Assembly: GCA_040902195.1 (NCBI GenBank)
Contig: JBBDXS010000019.1
Coordinates: 527,298-591,297 of the forward strand
Direction: 5' to 3'
DNA length: 64,000 bases
Source: JBBDXS01 sp040902195
GTDB taxonomy: Bacteria > Chloroflexota > Dehalococcoidia > DSTF01 > RBG-16-68-14
The translations under genes were made by a program, and so were the position numbers. Positions 52,768 to 61,379 of the stretch are shown one piece after another (position 1 is the stretch's first letter; every line of letters starts with the position of its first letter). The notes under the pieces were generated by a model. The model did no database searches. It was not told the origin of the DNA and worked only from the letters and a program-made list of their open reading frames with translations.

Positions 52768-54510
52768 ATGACGGATGTCATCTCCAAGCCCGGCCTCGAC
52801 GCGTTTCCCGTCCGCCCCAATCTAGATGACTACGACGCGGTCCGCGCCGGGTTCGACTACGAGCGCGTCATCGACGAGCTAGACGGCCTGCCGAACGGCG
52901 GGCTGAACATCGGCTACGAATCGCTCGACCGGCACGTGAAGGCCGGCCGCGGCGAGAAGCCCTGCATCCTCTGGGAGGGCAAGGACGGCTCGCAGGAGAT
53001 CTATACCTACGCGGACATGACGCGCCTGACGAACAAGTTCGCCAACGTGCTGCGCGGGCTCGGCGTGGAGAAAGGCGAGCGCGTCTTCGTCTTCATGGAC
53101 CGCGTCCCGGAGCTGTACATCGCCGCGTTCGGGACGCTCAAGGCCGGCTGCATCATCGGGCCGCTCTTCTCCGCGTTCGGGCCGGACGCCATTCGCGACC
53201 GCCTCGAAAACAGCGAGGCCAGCGTGCTGCTCACGCAGCCGAGCCTGCTGCCGCGCGTCAACGAGATCCGCGGCGATCTACCGGCCCTCAAGCACGTGAT
53301 CGTCGTCGACCACGGAACGCGGCCGGACGTCGCGGCGGGCGATTTGTCATGGAACGACCTGTTCGAGCCGGCATCCGAGGACTTCGAGGTAACGCAGACG
53401 GGCCCGGAGGACGGCGCGGTGATGCACTACACGTCCGGCACAACCGGCAAGCCGAAGGGCGCGCTGCACGTCCACAAGGCCGTGCTCGGCCACTACGCGA
53501 CGGGCAAGTACGTGCTCGATCTGCACGCGGACGATATCTACTGGTGTACCGCCGACCCGGGCTGGGTGACCGGCACGTCGTACGGCATGTTCGCGCCCTG
53601 CACGAACGGCCTTACGCAGGTCATCTACGAGGGCGGCTTCTCGGCGAGCAAGTGGTACGACGTCATTCAGAAGTACAAGGTCACAGTCTGGTACACCGCG
53701 CCGACAGCGATCCGGATGCTGATGAAAGCAGGCGACGAGGTCCCGAAGCGCTACGACCTCTCGAGCCTGCGCTACACGATGTCGGTCGGCGAGCCGCTCA
53801 ACCCGGAGGCTGTCGTCTGGAGCGACCGCGTCCTCGGCCTGCCGTTCCACGACAACTGGTGGCAGACCGAGACGGGCTCGATCATGATCGCGAACTACGC
53901 CATCATGCCGATTAAGCCCGGCTCCATGGGCCGCCCGATGCCCGGCATCGATCCGGCGATCATCGACGACGACGGCAAGGAAGTCGCGCCGGGCACGGAG
54001 GGCGACCTCGCCGTGAAGCCGGGCTGGCCGTCGATGTTCCGCACGTACTGGAAGAACGAGGAGCTCTACAACTCGCGCTTCCGGAACGGCTGGTACATCA
54101 CGGGCGACCGGGCGCGCATGGACGCCGAGGGCTACTTCTGGTTCGTCGGACGCTCCGACGACGTGATCAACACCGCGGGCCACCTCGTCGGCCCGTTCGA
54201 GGTGGAGTCGGCGCTGATCGAGCACCCGGCCGTCGCGGAGGCGGGCGTGATCGGCAAGCCGGACCCGATCGCGATGGAGATCGTGAAGGCGTTCGTCTCG
54301 CTCAAGGAGGGCTACGAGCCGACCGACAAGCTTCGCAGCGAGCTGATCGGCTTCGCGCGTCAGAAGCTCGGCAACGCCGTCGCGCCGCGCGAGATCGATT
54401 TCATCGACACGCTGCCGAAGACGCGGTCCGGCAAGATCATGCGCCGTCTCCTCAAGGCGCGCGAGCTGGGCCTCCCTGAAGGGGATACCTCGACGCTCGA
54501 GGAGGACTAG
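52768..54510 (+). CDS. acsA: Acetyl-CoA synthetase (AcsA-type)
   Basis: 580 residues, close to the AcsA type rather than the longer Acs. AMP-binding signature YTSGTTGKPKGALH near 225, WCTADPGWVTGTSYG, DNWWQTETGS (acetate-specific Trp pair), GWYITGDRARMD, the hinge VGRSDDVINTAGH and the acylation-site Lys in PKTRSGKIMRR near 560. It makes acetyl-CoA from acetate, ATP and CoA. It could also use the acetate formed from phosphonoacetaldehyde breakdown. Confidence 0.92.
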   Translation: MTDVISKPGLDAFPVRPNLDDYDAVRAGFDYERVIDELDGLPNGGLNIGYESLDRHVKAGRGEKPCILWEGKDGSQEIYTYADMTRLTNKFANVLRGLGVEKGERVFVFMDRVPELYIAAFGTLKAGCIIGPLFSAFGPDAIRDRLENSEASVLLTQPSLLPRVNEIRGDLPALKHVIVVDHGTRPDVAAGDLSWNDLFEPASEDFEVTQTGPEDGAVMHYTSGTTGKPKGALHVHKAVLGHYATGKYVLDLHADDIYWCTADPGWVTGTSYGMFAPCTNGLTQVIYEGGFSASKWYDVIQKYKVTVWYTAPTAIRMLMKAGDEVPKRYDLSSLRYTMSVGEPLNPEAVVWSDRVLGLPFHDNWWQTETGSIMIANYAIMPIKPGSMGRPMPGIDPAIIDDDGKEVAPGTEGDLAVKPGWPSMFRTYWKNEELYNSRFRNGWYITGDRARMDAEGYFWFVGRSDDVINTAGHLVGPFEVESALIEHPAVAEAGVIGKPDPIAMEIVKAFVSLKEGYEPTDKLRSELIGFARQKLGNAVAPREIDFIDTLPKTRSGKIMRRLLKARELGLPEGDTSTLEED

Positions 54511-54519
54511 GAGATACAT

Positions 54520-55281
54520 ATGGGCGCAGCGTTCCCTTGGCGGCAGAAGGAGGAGGCGCTGCGACGGGCCAAATCCGCAACGTGCTTGTGGTCGCGAGAG
54601 CAACTCCAACCGTACTGTGACCTCATTGACGAAAGCATTTCTCGCCTTGGTGATCTGATGCCACCATTGTTCGGGGACGATGCAGGCGTCAACAAATGGA
54701 CGCCTAAGGAGAAGGCTATCCGCACATTATCGGCTTGGACTTTTGGCAGGCTAGTTGGGGCACGAGAGTCAGCCTTGGACGGCTATCTGGTGGACGCCGT
54801 CATGTTGGCACGCGCAGCGTTCGAAAGCCTGCTCCTGATCATCGCGTTCGACATTGAGGAAGAATCAGATCCACCGGATTCCCTTCTGTCAGGAAAATGG
54901 GTGGCAGGAAAATTTGTTGGCCAACGCGCTGTGCGAAAATTCCTTGTGAATAACGTGGGGCCAGAGCTGAGTGCGATAGGCAATCTGTACAGCGGCCTGA
55001 GCAACCTGTCGCATGCTGGCCACATAAAGTCTGTATTGCTACAGAGCGACTTAGTTGAACGAGCTGATGAGAATGCCTATCAGTTCCGATTGGCAGGCGT
55101 CCGCAAGCCGACTGACCTGAGGGTTGTTATGCACTTCATCTGGTATCAGGCCTTGATCCTGCTGGGTTACCTGCCGCTCGCGGTTCCTTCGCTTGACACT
55201 GGAGGTGACATACAAGTCTTTGCGAATGGTATGATCATAAAGTGTGACGAGTTGCAAGCCAGCATCTCGCACACCAACTAG
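54520..55281 (+). CDS. Hypothetical helical protein, likely inserted gene
   Basis: 253 residues; starts nine bases after acsA with GGAG upstream. Largely alpha-helical (LQPYCDLIDESISRLGDL, VDAVMLARAAFESLLLIIAF) with a segment LSNLSHAGHIKSV resembling HEPN/AbiV-like or DUF5677-like helical proteins, but no RX4-6H motif is certain. Base composition is clearly lower in G+C than acsA. No toxin or defence partner is adjacent. Confidence 0.65.
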   Translation: MGAAFPWRQKEEALRRAKSATCLWSREQLQPYCDLIDESISRLGDLMPPLFGDDAGVNKWTPKEKAIRTLSAWTFGRLVGARESALDGYLVDAVMLARAAFESLLLIIAFDIEEESDPPDSLLSGKWVAGKFVGQRAVRKFLVNNVGPELSAIGNLYSGLSNLSHAGHIKSVLLQSDLVERADENAYQFRLAGVRKPTDLRVVMHFIWYQALILLGYLPLAVPSLDTGGDIQVFANGMIIKCDELQASISHTN

Positions 55282-55298
55282 CTTCCTGAGACGACTCT

Positions 55299-55508
55299 AT
55301 GGACGAGCCCGTAAAGGTCTGGTACGACCCCGAGGCCGCTTACTTAGAGGTCACGCTCCACGACCGCGCCCGCGTCTACCGAGACACCGCGCTCGACCAG
55401 GTGATGGCCGAGGTGGACGCGGACGGCCAGATCATCGACTTTTCCATCCTTAAGGTCAGCACGCTGAAAGGCGCACCGCTCGATTTGTCTCTCGCCGGTG
55501 CCGAGTGA
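55299..55508 (+). CDS. DUF2283-family small protein
   Basis: 69 residues. KVWYDPEAAYLEVTL and the following acidic turn DADGQIIDFSILKVS match the short DUF2283 fold, often found beside toxin-type DUF4258 genes. No such partner is evident here. Function unknown. Confidence 0.75.
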   Translation: MDEPVKVWYDPEAAYLEVTLHDRARVYRDTALDQVMAEVDADGQIIDFSILKVSTLKGAPLDLSLAGAE

Positions 55509-55586
55509 GCGGCCCTCCTCCCACGACGGCCCCACTCTTCTGGCTCCTCCCGCTCAACGAGTAGACTTCGCTACACTCCCAGGGTC

Positions 55587-56705
55587 ATGTCTTACGACCA
55601 GCAGCTTCCGAACGGCCTCACGCGACGGCAGCTCCTCAAGGGCGCATTCCTGGGAAGCACCGGCCTCGCAGCAGCCTACCTGCTCGGTTGCAGCGACGGC
55701 GGCAACGGCGGCTCGTCGCCGACGGCGACCGCGCCCCTACCCTCCGCCGTCGCCGGCACGCCCGCGCCGCCGGACGTGCTCGAGTGGCGCTCGCTCGCGC
55801 CGGCAGGCGCGCTGCCGGCGGGGCGCCAAGACCACTCGCTTGTCTCAGACGGAGAGCATCTCTATCTCTTAGGCGGGCAGGACGCCGCGCCGATGGGCGA
55901 TCTCTGGGCGTACGATGTGTCCGGCGACGCCTGGTCGCAGCTCGCGTCCGACGCCGGACCGGCGCCTCGATTCGGGCACAACGCCATCTGGCATAACGAG
56001 ACGTCGCGGATGATCGTCTTCGGCGGCCAGGGCTCCGGCGGCGCGTTCTTCAACGACGTCTGGGCGTACGACCCTGCGTCCGGCGCGTGGTCGCAGCTTG
56101 CGAGCGCCGGGCCGTCGCCTCGCTACGGCGCAGCCGGGACGCTCGACACGGACGGCGCGCTGGTGATCACGCACGGCTTCACTGACCAGGGCCGCTTCGA
56201 CGACACCTGGCGTTACGACATCGTGAACGAAACGTGGACCGACATCTCGCCGGACGGAAGGCGGCCCGTCGAGCGTTGCCTGACGCGCGCGTGCTTCACC
56301 CGCGTCATGGACAAGCACCTGCTCATGTTCGGCGGCCAGACGACGGAAACGCCGTACCTCGATGACTTGTGGGGCCTGCTGCTGGGGCGCGGCTGGGCCA
56401 ACCTCGAGCGCAACCCGAAGCCGGCCGCGCGCAACCGGTACTCGATGGTGTACGACGAGGCGCGCGACAAGCTGACGCTCATCGGCGGCAACGGCGCGGC
56501 TGGCCCGCTCAACGACGTCTGGTGGTTCGACGCGACGGACGAATTCTGGGCCATGCCACGCGTGGTAGGAACGCCCCCGCTGCATCGCTTTGGCCACGAC
56601 GCCGCCTGGGTCAGCTCGAGCGCCTCGGTGCTGGTCTTCGGCGGCACGGCTGGCGGAAGCAAGGTCAACGAGCTCTGGGAGCTCGCCACGTCCAGCGAGC
56701 CGTAA
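55587..56705 (+). CDS. Tat-exported Kelch-repeat lipoprotein
   Basis: 372 residues. A twin-arginine motif LTRRQLLKG (Arg13, Arg14) and a lipobox LLGC (Cys35) indicate folded export and lipid anchoring. After a low-complexity linker, about six Kelch repeats form a propeller; each has the GG plus W pattern (YLLGGQDAAPMGDLWAYD, IVFGGQGSGGAFFNDVWAYD, LIGGNGAAGPLNDVWWFD). No catalytic residues identified; likely binding. Confidence 0.87.
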   Translation: MSYDQQLPNGLTRRQLLKGAFLGSTGLAAAYLLGCSDGGNGGSSPTATAPLPSAVAGTPAPPDVLEWRSLAPAGALPAGRQDHSLVSDGEHLYLLGGQDAAPMGDLWAYDVSGDAWSQLASDAGPAPRFGHNAIWHNETSRMIVFGGQGSGGAFFNDVWAYDPASGAWSQLASAGPSPRYGAAGTLDTDGALVITHGFTDQGRFDDTWRYDIVNETWTDISPDGRRPVERCLTRACFTRVMDKHLLMFGGQTTETPYLDDLWGLLLGRGWANLERNPKPAARNRYSMVYDEARDKLTLIGGNGAAGPLNDVWWFDATDEFWAMPRVVGTPPLHRFGHDAAWVSSSASVLVFGGTAGGSKVNELWELATSSEP

Positions 56706-56816
56706 CATAGAGTTCACATTCAACCGTTGCCTCGCCCGACGCCGGTCGGTAGTATCAACTATGGACGGTATCGATAGCATCCAAAGAAGATTTCGATAGC
56801 AGAGCAAGGAGTCCGC

Positions 56817-58178
56817 ATGGTCACGGCTACCAAAGTGAACACGGAGCGTGTCTATTACAACTACCAGGGTAAGCTGCCGCCCGTCCCGCTCGAGGAGCAG
56901 CCGGCGGTCCCGCCGCCGACGGACGGCTCGCCGAGGCTGATCACCGACACGACGCTCCGCGACGGCGCGCAGGACAGCCGCATCGCGCTCTTCCCCCACG
57001 AGGCGCGGGTGCGCTACTTCGACCTGCTGCACAAGCTCGATAACGGCACCGGCACGATCTACGCCGTCGAGACCTTCATCTATCAGAAGCGCGACGCCTG
57101 GACGCTGGACAGGCTCCTCGAGCGCGGCTACGAGTGGCCGCGCGTGACGACGTGGACGCGCGCGACGCCGAAAGACATCAAGGACCTCGTCGCCATCTCG
57201 CAGGGGCGGATCAAGGAGACGGGCATGCTCGCCTCCGCGTCCGACCACCACATCTTCGACAAGCTCGGCTTTAAGAGCAAAGAGGAAGCGATCGAGAAGT
57301 ACCTGCAGCCGATCGAGACGGCGCTGGAGAACAACATCATCCCGCGCATCCACCTGGAGGACTGCACGCGCGCCGACATCTTCGGCTGGGTGATCCCCTT
57401 CATGCAGCGCGCCCTGGAGCTAAGCAACGGCATCGCCAAGTTCCGCATCTGCGACACGATCGGTTGGGGCGTTCCCGACCCGTACGCGGCGCTGCCGTGG
57501 GGCATCCCGCGCTTGTTCCAGGTGCTGAAGGAGGAGACGGGCGCCGAGCTTGAGTTCCACGGCCACAACGACTTCGGCCTCGCGACCGCGAACTCGATCA
57601 TGTCGTGGCGCTACGGCGGCACGAAAGTAAACGCGGCGTTCGGCGGCCTGGGCGAGCGCACCGGCAACTGCTCGCTCGAGCAGATGGTCGCCGCGCTGGT
57701 CCGCTACCACGGCGACCCGGGCCTCGACCTGACGGCGCTTGAGGAGATGAAGGACCTCGTCGACGGCGAGGTGACGCCCCTGCCCGACCGCGCGCCGATC
57801 ATCGGCGAAGTCTTCACGACGGCGGCCGGTATCCACCAGGCCGGCGTCGCGCGCCAGGACGAAGCGCCGGGCGGGCTGATCTATCTACCCTTTGCGGCGT
57901 CGCTCTTCGGCCGCAAGGAGACGGAGCTGAGCCGCGTCGGCTCGCTCGCGGGCTCCGAGGCCCTCGTCTCGGTCCTCAACCGCGAGATGGAGGCGCAGGG
58001 CAAGGAGCGGCGCTTCTCGAACACGAGCCGGGTCGTCAAGCAGATCTACGACCGCCTCCAGGACGAGTACGACGGCACCTACGACGAATCGACGAAGTCC
58101 TACTCGGGCTACCGCCGCGACTTCTATACGTCGGACGAAATAGTGCGCATGGCTAAGGAACTGGGCGCGATCGACTAG
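56817..58178 (+). CDS. DRE-TIM metallolyase (isopropylmalate/homocitrate synthase-like family)
   Basis: 453 residues. The HMGL-like motif is DTTLRDGAQDSR near 46, followed by HLEDCTRADIFG and the metal HxH in EFHGHNDFGLATAN near 245, then NAAFGGLGERTGNCSLE. The last 120 residues lack a LeuA allosteric dimer domain. It condenses or cleaves acyl-CoA or 2-keto acids; citramalate, homocitrate and isopropylmalate synthase are all possible. It stands alone, so the reaction cannot be decided. Confidence 0.83.
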   Translation: MVTATKVNTERVYYNYQGKLPPVPLEEQPAVPPPTDGSPRLITDTTLRDGAQDSRIALFPHEARVRYFDLLHKLDNGTGTIYAVETFIYQKRDAWTLDRLLERGYEWPRVTTWTRATPKDIKDLVAISQGRIKETGMLASASDHHIFDKLGFKSKEEAIEKYLQPIETALENNIIPRIHLEDCTRADIFGWVIPFMQRALELSNGIAKFRICDTIGWGVPDPYAALPWGIPRLFQVLKEETGAELEFHGHNDFGLATANSIMSWRYGGTKVNAAFGGLGERTGNCSLEQMVAALVRYHGDPGLDLTALEEMKDLVDGEVTPLPDRAPIIGEVFTTAAGIHQAGVARQDEAPGGLIYLPFAASLFGRKETELSRVGSLAGSEALVSVLNREMEAQGKERRFSNTSRVVKQIYDRLQDEYDGTYDESTKSYSGYRRDFYTSDEIVRMAKELGAID

Positions 58179-58275
58179 GGATGCGTTCAGCACTCAGCTA
58201 TCAGCGAAGAGCCGCGGCGAGAGTCGCGGCTCTGTGTATAACCCGGCGCCGGAGGCGGTTGCGGGCGGATGGATC

Positions 58276-58324
58276 GTAGGGGCGCGATATCCGTGGTAGG
58301 GGCGGGTTTAAAACCCGCCCCTAC
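58276..58324. repeat. REP palindrome upstream of the RAYT gene
   Basis: A perfect 29-base palindrome (58296-58324), GTAGGGGCGGGTTT plus its complement around one A, preceded by a half copy GTAGGGGCGCGAT at 58276. Identical arms occur inside the transposase gene. This is the REP side of a RAYT/REP pair. Confidence 0.85.
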
Positions 58325-58374
58325 CTTTCCCCCGCCCCCAACAACACGAACGCTAATCACGTATCATACGGCCC

Positions 58375-58932
58375 ATGCGTTACGACCCGTTCCGCCACAA
58401 CCGGCGCAGCATCCGTCTTCCTGGGTACGATTACACCGCCGCCGGGTCGTATTTCGTCACGATAAACGCCGTACATGGCGACGCCTCCGTACTTTTCGGC
58501 ACGATTATAGAGGGCGGGATGGTCCTGAACGAGTACGGGGAGATCGTGCGTGAATGTTGGCAGGATCTGCCTTCCCATTACGACAATGTTGTCCTCGATG
58601 CATTTGTTGTTATGCCCAACCACGTGCACGGCATCATTGTTCTCGTAGGAGAGCCGGACGTCGTAGGGGAGCCACAGGTAGGGGCGGGTTTGAAACCCGC
58701 CCCTACGACGAGCGTTCCGGTACGCCGATGCCACGGATTGCCGGAGATCGTTCGTGGATTGAAGACGTTTTCGTCCCGTCGCATCAACGTCCTGCGCGAG
58801 ACGGAAGGCACCCGCGTCTGGCAACGCAACTATTACGAGCACATCGTCGGGGACGAGAAAGACCTCGCTCGGATTCGGGCGTACATCGAGGACAATCCGC
58901 GCAATTGGGAGGACGACGAGTATCACGTGTAG
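58375..58932 (+). CDS. REP-associated tyrosine transposase (RAYT, Y1/IS200-like)
   Basis: 185 residues. RLPGYDYTAAGSYFVTI is the typical start; the HUH-type metal motif is MPNHVHGIIV near 83; the nucleophile Tyr is in WQRNYYEHIV near 160; the end IRAYIEDNPRNW is characteristic. Uniquely, a 29-base REP palindrome (58678-58706) is embedded in frame and read as VGAGLKPAPTT between the two catalytic halves. REPs flank the gene on both sides. RAYTs are single-copy domesticated nucleases that cut and spread REP hairpins. Confidence 0.9.
   Translation: MRYDPFRHNRRSIRLPGYDYTAAGSYFVTINAVHGDASVLFGTIIEGGMVLNEYGEIVRECWQDLPSHYDNVVLDAFVVMPNHVHGIIVLVGEPDVVGEPQVGAGLKPAPTTSVPVRRCHGLPEIVRGLKTFSSRRINVLRETEGTRVWQRNYYEHIVGDEKDLARIRAYIEDNPRNWEDDEYHV
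58678..58706. repeat. REP palindrome inside the RAYT reading frame
   Basis: GTAGGGGCGGGTTT, G, then the perfect complement. It adds a multiple of three to the gene without a stop. The same unit lies at 58296-58324 with A at the centre. Confidence 0.9.
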
Positions 58933-59019
58933 GGGCCGTCCTTCCGCGATCGGGGCGGGTTTCCGACGTAGGGGCGCAGGGCTCCTTCGCTTCGCTCGAG
59001 GACAGGCATGCGCCCCTAC
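58930..59019. repeat. Composite REP elements downstream of the RAYT gene
   Basis: Partial heads at about 58929 and 58953, then a full inverted pair: GTAGGGGCGCA (58968-58978) and TGCGCCCCTAC (59009-59019) enclosing a CCTTCGCTTCGCTCGAGG core that resembles the dispersed repeat before leuS. Confidence 0.75.
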
Positions 59020-59140
59020 GTGCCCCGCTCCTACCTCGCGCCTCCGCCGGCCCTGCTCCGCCCGCGTATGGCTGATAGCGAATTCTCGCCGTATACTGTG
59101 GCCGACAGGACGCCTTCGAGGGGGCAAGGAGGTGACGTTC

Positions 59141-59395
59141 ATGGCTGAGATGGTCATCGATCCCGTTTGCAAGATGGAGGTCGACCCGGACACGGCTGCT
59201 GCGAAATCGGACTACAACGGGACGGCGTACTACTTCTGCGCCGTTGGCTGCAAGCTCGCGTTTGACGAGGAGCCGTCGAAGTACCTGAACGGCGGCGTCG
59301 CGGCCGCGGCCGCAGGCACGGCCCCGCACGCGCCCGCTGCCGAGGCCGCTGCCGGCGCATCGAAGCCGCCGTGGTGGCAGTTCTGGCGGACATAG
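59141..59395 (+). CDS. YHS-domain protein
   Basis: 84 residues from the ATG at 59141, with AAGGAGG upstream. The YHS metal-binding module reads DPVCKMEVDPDTAAAKSDYNG, YYFCAVGCKLAFDEEPSKYL, with its Cys residues. An Ala-rich linker and a Trp-rich end (PPWWQFWRT) follow. YHS domains bind copper or other heavy metals; this one may be a small metal chaperone. Confidence 0.88.
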   Translation: MAEMVIDPVCKMEVDPDTAAAKSDYNGTAYYFCAVGCKLAFDEEPSKYLNGGVAAAAAGTAPHAPAAEAAAGASKPPWWQFWRT

Positions 59396-59407
59396 AAGAC
59401 GCACGTG

Positions 59408-59465
59408 CGTAGGCGAGGGTCTTAAGACCCTCGCACGCGTCGGGGTCTGAAGACCCCGACCTACG
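59408..59465. repeat. Double-hairpin repeat element
   Basis: Two palindromes, GCGAGGGTCTTAAGACCCTCGC-type at 59413-59434 (22 bases) and the GTCGGGGTCT/AGACCCCGAC pair at 59439-59460, enclosed by CGTAGG (59408-59413) and CCTACG (59460-59465). It may act as terminator for the YHS gene, but looks like a second dispersed repeat family. Confidence 0.7.
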
Positions 59466-59494
59466 GGCTGGCCGGGCGTGATCTAAGGAGCGCA

Positions 59495-60037
59495 ATGGCA
59501 GACGAAACGGCCATCCACGACCTCGTAGACAAGATGACCGAGGAGCGCGAGAAGCTCCTGGCGCAGATCGAGGCGCTCGACGAACGCGACGCAGAGATCG
59601 TGCCCGCGGACGCGGAGGGTGAGGCGCAGTGGTCGCCCAAGCAGCAGTGCGCGCACCTTGCCGAGATGGAGACCGCCTATCGCGCGTGGGTCGAGCGCGC
59701 GCTCGCCGAGGACAACCCGGACGTCTCGCGCCTGCGCGGCGAACGCGTCGCCATTGCGCTCGAGGACGCCAACGCGCACTCGATCGCTGAGCTCGCGTCC
59801 GAGCTGCGCCGGCAGCGCGAACGCACGCTGGCCCTGATCGATTCGCTCCGGCCGCAGGACTACGAGCGCACGGCATCGCAAGCAATGTTCGGCGAGCTGA
59901 CGGTGCTCCAGTGGCTGCGCTCCTACTACCGGCACGACCGCATGCACCAGGCCCAGATCGCCGGCCGCGACTCCACCTACCAGCCGCGCTACGCCACCGG
60001 CAGCGAGCCGGACCAGCGCCGCGTCCGGCTCCAATAA
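59495..60037 (+). CDS. DinB-family protein
   Basis: 180 residues. Four-helix DinB pattern with metal His positions: WSPKQQCAHLAEMETAY near 50 and YYRHDRMHQAQI near 150. Family members are thiol-dependent or metal-dependent enzymes of varied role. GGAG precedes the ATG. The dehydrogenase GTG follows by eight bases. Confidence 0.82.
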   Translation: MADETAIHDLVDKMTEEREKLLAQIEALDERDAEIVPADAEGEAQWSPKQQCAHLAEMETAYRAWVERALAEDNPDVSRLRGERVAIALEDANAHSIAELASELRRQRERTLALIDSLRPQDYERTASQAMFGELTVLQWLRSYYRHDRMHQAQIAGRDSTYQPRYATGSEPDQRRVRLQ

Positions 60038-60045
60038 CACAGGCC

Positions 60046-61047
60046 GTGCGCTTCCTCGGCAAGCAATCGAAACCGCGCGTGTACGTGACCCGCGCCCTCC
60101 CCGGCGACGCCATCGAGCGGCTGCAGCGCGAGTGCGACGTGCGCGTCTGGGACGAAGACGCGCCGCCGTCGCGCGAGACGCTGCTCGAAGAAACGCGCAA
60201 CGCAGAGGGGCTGCTTTGTCTGCTCACCGACAACGTCGACGCGGGGCTGCTCGAAGCGGCGGTCCACCTGCGCGTGATCAGCACGATGGCCGTCGGCTAC
60301 GACCACATCGATATCGACGCGGCGACGGCGCGCGGCGTGCTGGTCACGCATACGCCCGGCGTCCTGACCGAGACGACGGCTGACTTCGCGTTCGCACTGC
60401 TACTCGCTGCGGCGCGCCGGCTCCCGGAGGGCGATCGCGCCGTGCGCGAAGGCCGCTGGACGGCGTGGCAGCCGACGTTCCTCGTGGGACAAGACGTGTA
60501 CGGTGCGACGCTGGGTATCGTCGGCCTCGGCGCGATCGGCGCAGCGGTGGCGAAGCGAGCGCGCGGCTTCGCTATGCGCGTGCTCTACTGCGGCCCGGCG
60601 CGCAACGAACCGCTCGAAGAGGAGCTGGGGCTGGAGTACACGAACTTCGAGGGGTTGCTCGCGCGCGCCGACTTCGTCAGCGTCCACGCGCGCCTTACGC
60701 CCGAGACGCGCCACCTGTTCAACGAGGACGCGTTCCGCCGCATGAAACCGACCGCCGTCTTCGTGAACACGGCGCGGGGAGCGATCGTCGACGAGGGAGC
60801 GCTCCTGCGCGCGCTCGAGAACCGCGTGATCGCCGCCGCCGCGATCGATGTGACCGAGACCGAGCCGTTGGCGAAGACCGATATGCTCCTCCGGCTACCC
60901 AACCTGCTCGTGACGCCACATATCGCGTCGGCCAGCGTCGCGACCCGCACGCGCATGGCCGGCCTCGCTGTAGATAACGTGCTCGACGCGCTGGCCGGGA
61001 GGCGACCGGGGCACCCTGTCAACCCGCAGGTCCTCAACGTGAAGTAG
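60046..61047 (+). CDS. D-2-hydroxyacid dehydrogenase, glyoxylate/hydroxypyruvate reductase-like
   Basis: 333 residues from a GTG at 60046. PRVYVTRALPGDAIERL at the start, MAVGYDHIDIDAA, GIVGLGAIGAAV for NAD(P) binding near 159, catalytic Arg in VNTARGA, Glu in DVTETEP and His in TPHIASAS. It matches GyaR-type glyoxylate reductases and is distinct from the copy at 18896. Probably co-transcribed with the DinB gene. Confidence 0.9.
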   Translation: MRFLGKQSKPRVYVTRALPGDAIERLQRECDVRVWDEDAPPSRETLLEETRNAEGLLCLLTDNVDAGLLEAAVHLRVISTMAVGYDHIDIDAATARGVLVTHTPGVLTETTADFAFALLLAAARRLPEGDRAVREGRWTAWQPTFLVGQDVYGATLGIVGLGAIGAAVAKRARGFAMRVLYCGPARNEPLEEELGLEYTNFEGLLARADFVSVHARLTPETRHLFNEDAFRRMKPTAVFVNTARGAIVDEGALLRALENRVIAAAAIDVTETEPLAKTDMLLRLPNLLVTPHIASASVATRTRMAGLAVDNVLDALAGRRPGHPVNPQVLNVK

Positions 61048-61072
61048 CCCTCGGCGTACGCCGGCCGGGATC

Positions 61073-61101
61073 TTGACACGTCGCCGATCCCGAGCTACCG
61101 T
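61073..61101 (+). promoter_or_regulatory. Strong promoter before the leader peptide
   Basis: TTGACA (61073-61078) and TACCGT (61096-61101), 17 bases apart. Transcription would start near 61109 and give a leader of about 280 bases before the PyrE-like gene. Confidence 0.55.
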
Positions 61102-61150
61102 TATTGCTAGAGCAACTCAAAGACATGGCCCATTCAAAAGGAGGGTGTTC

Positions 61151-61189
61151 ATGATTAGGGTGCTCTGTTGTGTATGGCAGGTTGACTAG
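61151..61189 (+). CDS. Putative 12-residue leader peptide
   Basis: ATG at 61151 with an excellent AAAGGAGG six bases upstream; the peptide is MIRVLCCVWQVD and stop. It sits between a promoter and strongly folded RNA, the arrangement of attenuation leaders. Paired Cys and one Trp could be the sensing codons. It may also be a chance ORF, but the ribosome site is among the best in the window. Confidence 0.5.
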   Translation: MIRVLCCVWQVD

Positions 61190-61379
61190 GAACGCCCTGC
61201 CGAAGAATCGGTAGGGCTTCCCGGCCGCGTCAGGCCCCACGCATACTGGACAAGTGGGCCTGCGTAGAGACAGCAGGCCGTGGCCAATCGGGGCTAACCC
61301 GACAGGTGGAGCCGGCGCAAGAAGCGAACTCATCATGAGACCGAAATACGGGCTTTCCCAACAGTGGGAAAGCCCGTAT
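61190..61379 (+). ncRNA. Structured leader RNA, possible attenuator
   Basis: Hairpins follow in series: GCCCTGCCGA/TCGGTAGGGC around AGAA, extended by GGAA/TTCC (61189-61222); CAGGCCC with GGGCCTG near 61230-61265; and a perfect 15-bp stem ATACGGGCTTTCCCA/TGGGAAAGCCCGTAT (61346-61379) that ends 13 bases before the ATG at 61393. No known riboswitch, tmRNA, RNase P or SRP signature is recognised. The last stem has no U-run. Confidence 0.5.

Noticed and set aside
55869..57353. 494-codon open frame on the minus strand across the Kelch and DRE-TIM genes
   Set aside because: It is antisense to two clearly recognisable proteins, Arg/Val/Asp-rich with no domain, and reflects GC-rich codon bias.
56817..58178. 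2-isopropylmalate synthase (leuA) as a firm call
   Set aside because: The C-terminal regulatory domain is not evident and no leucine genes are nearby, so only the family is given.
58375..58932. RAYT gene as a pseudogene disrupted by the palindrome
   Set aside because: The insertion keeps the frame and both catalytic motifs are present, so the gene may still be functional.
61034..61336. 100-codon minus frame in the leader region
   Set aside because: Pro/Ser/Cys-rich without domain or ribosome site; it crosses the folded RNA and the end of the dehydrogenase gene.
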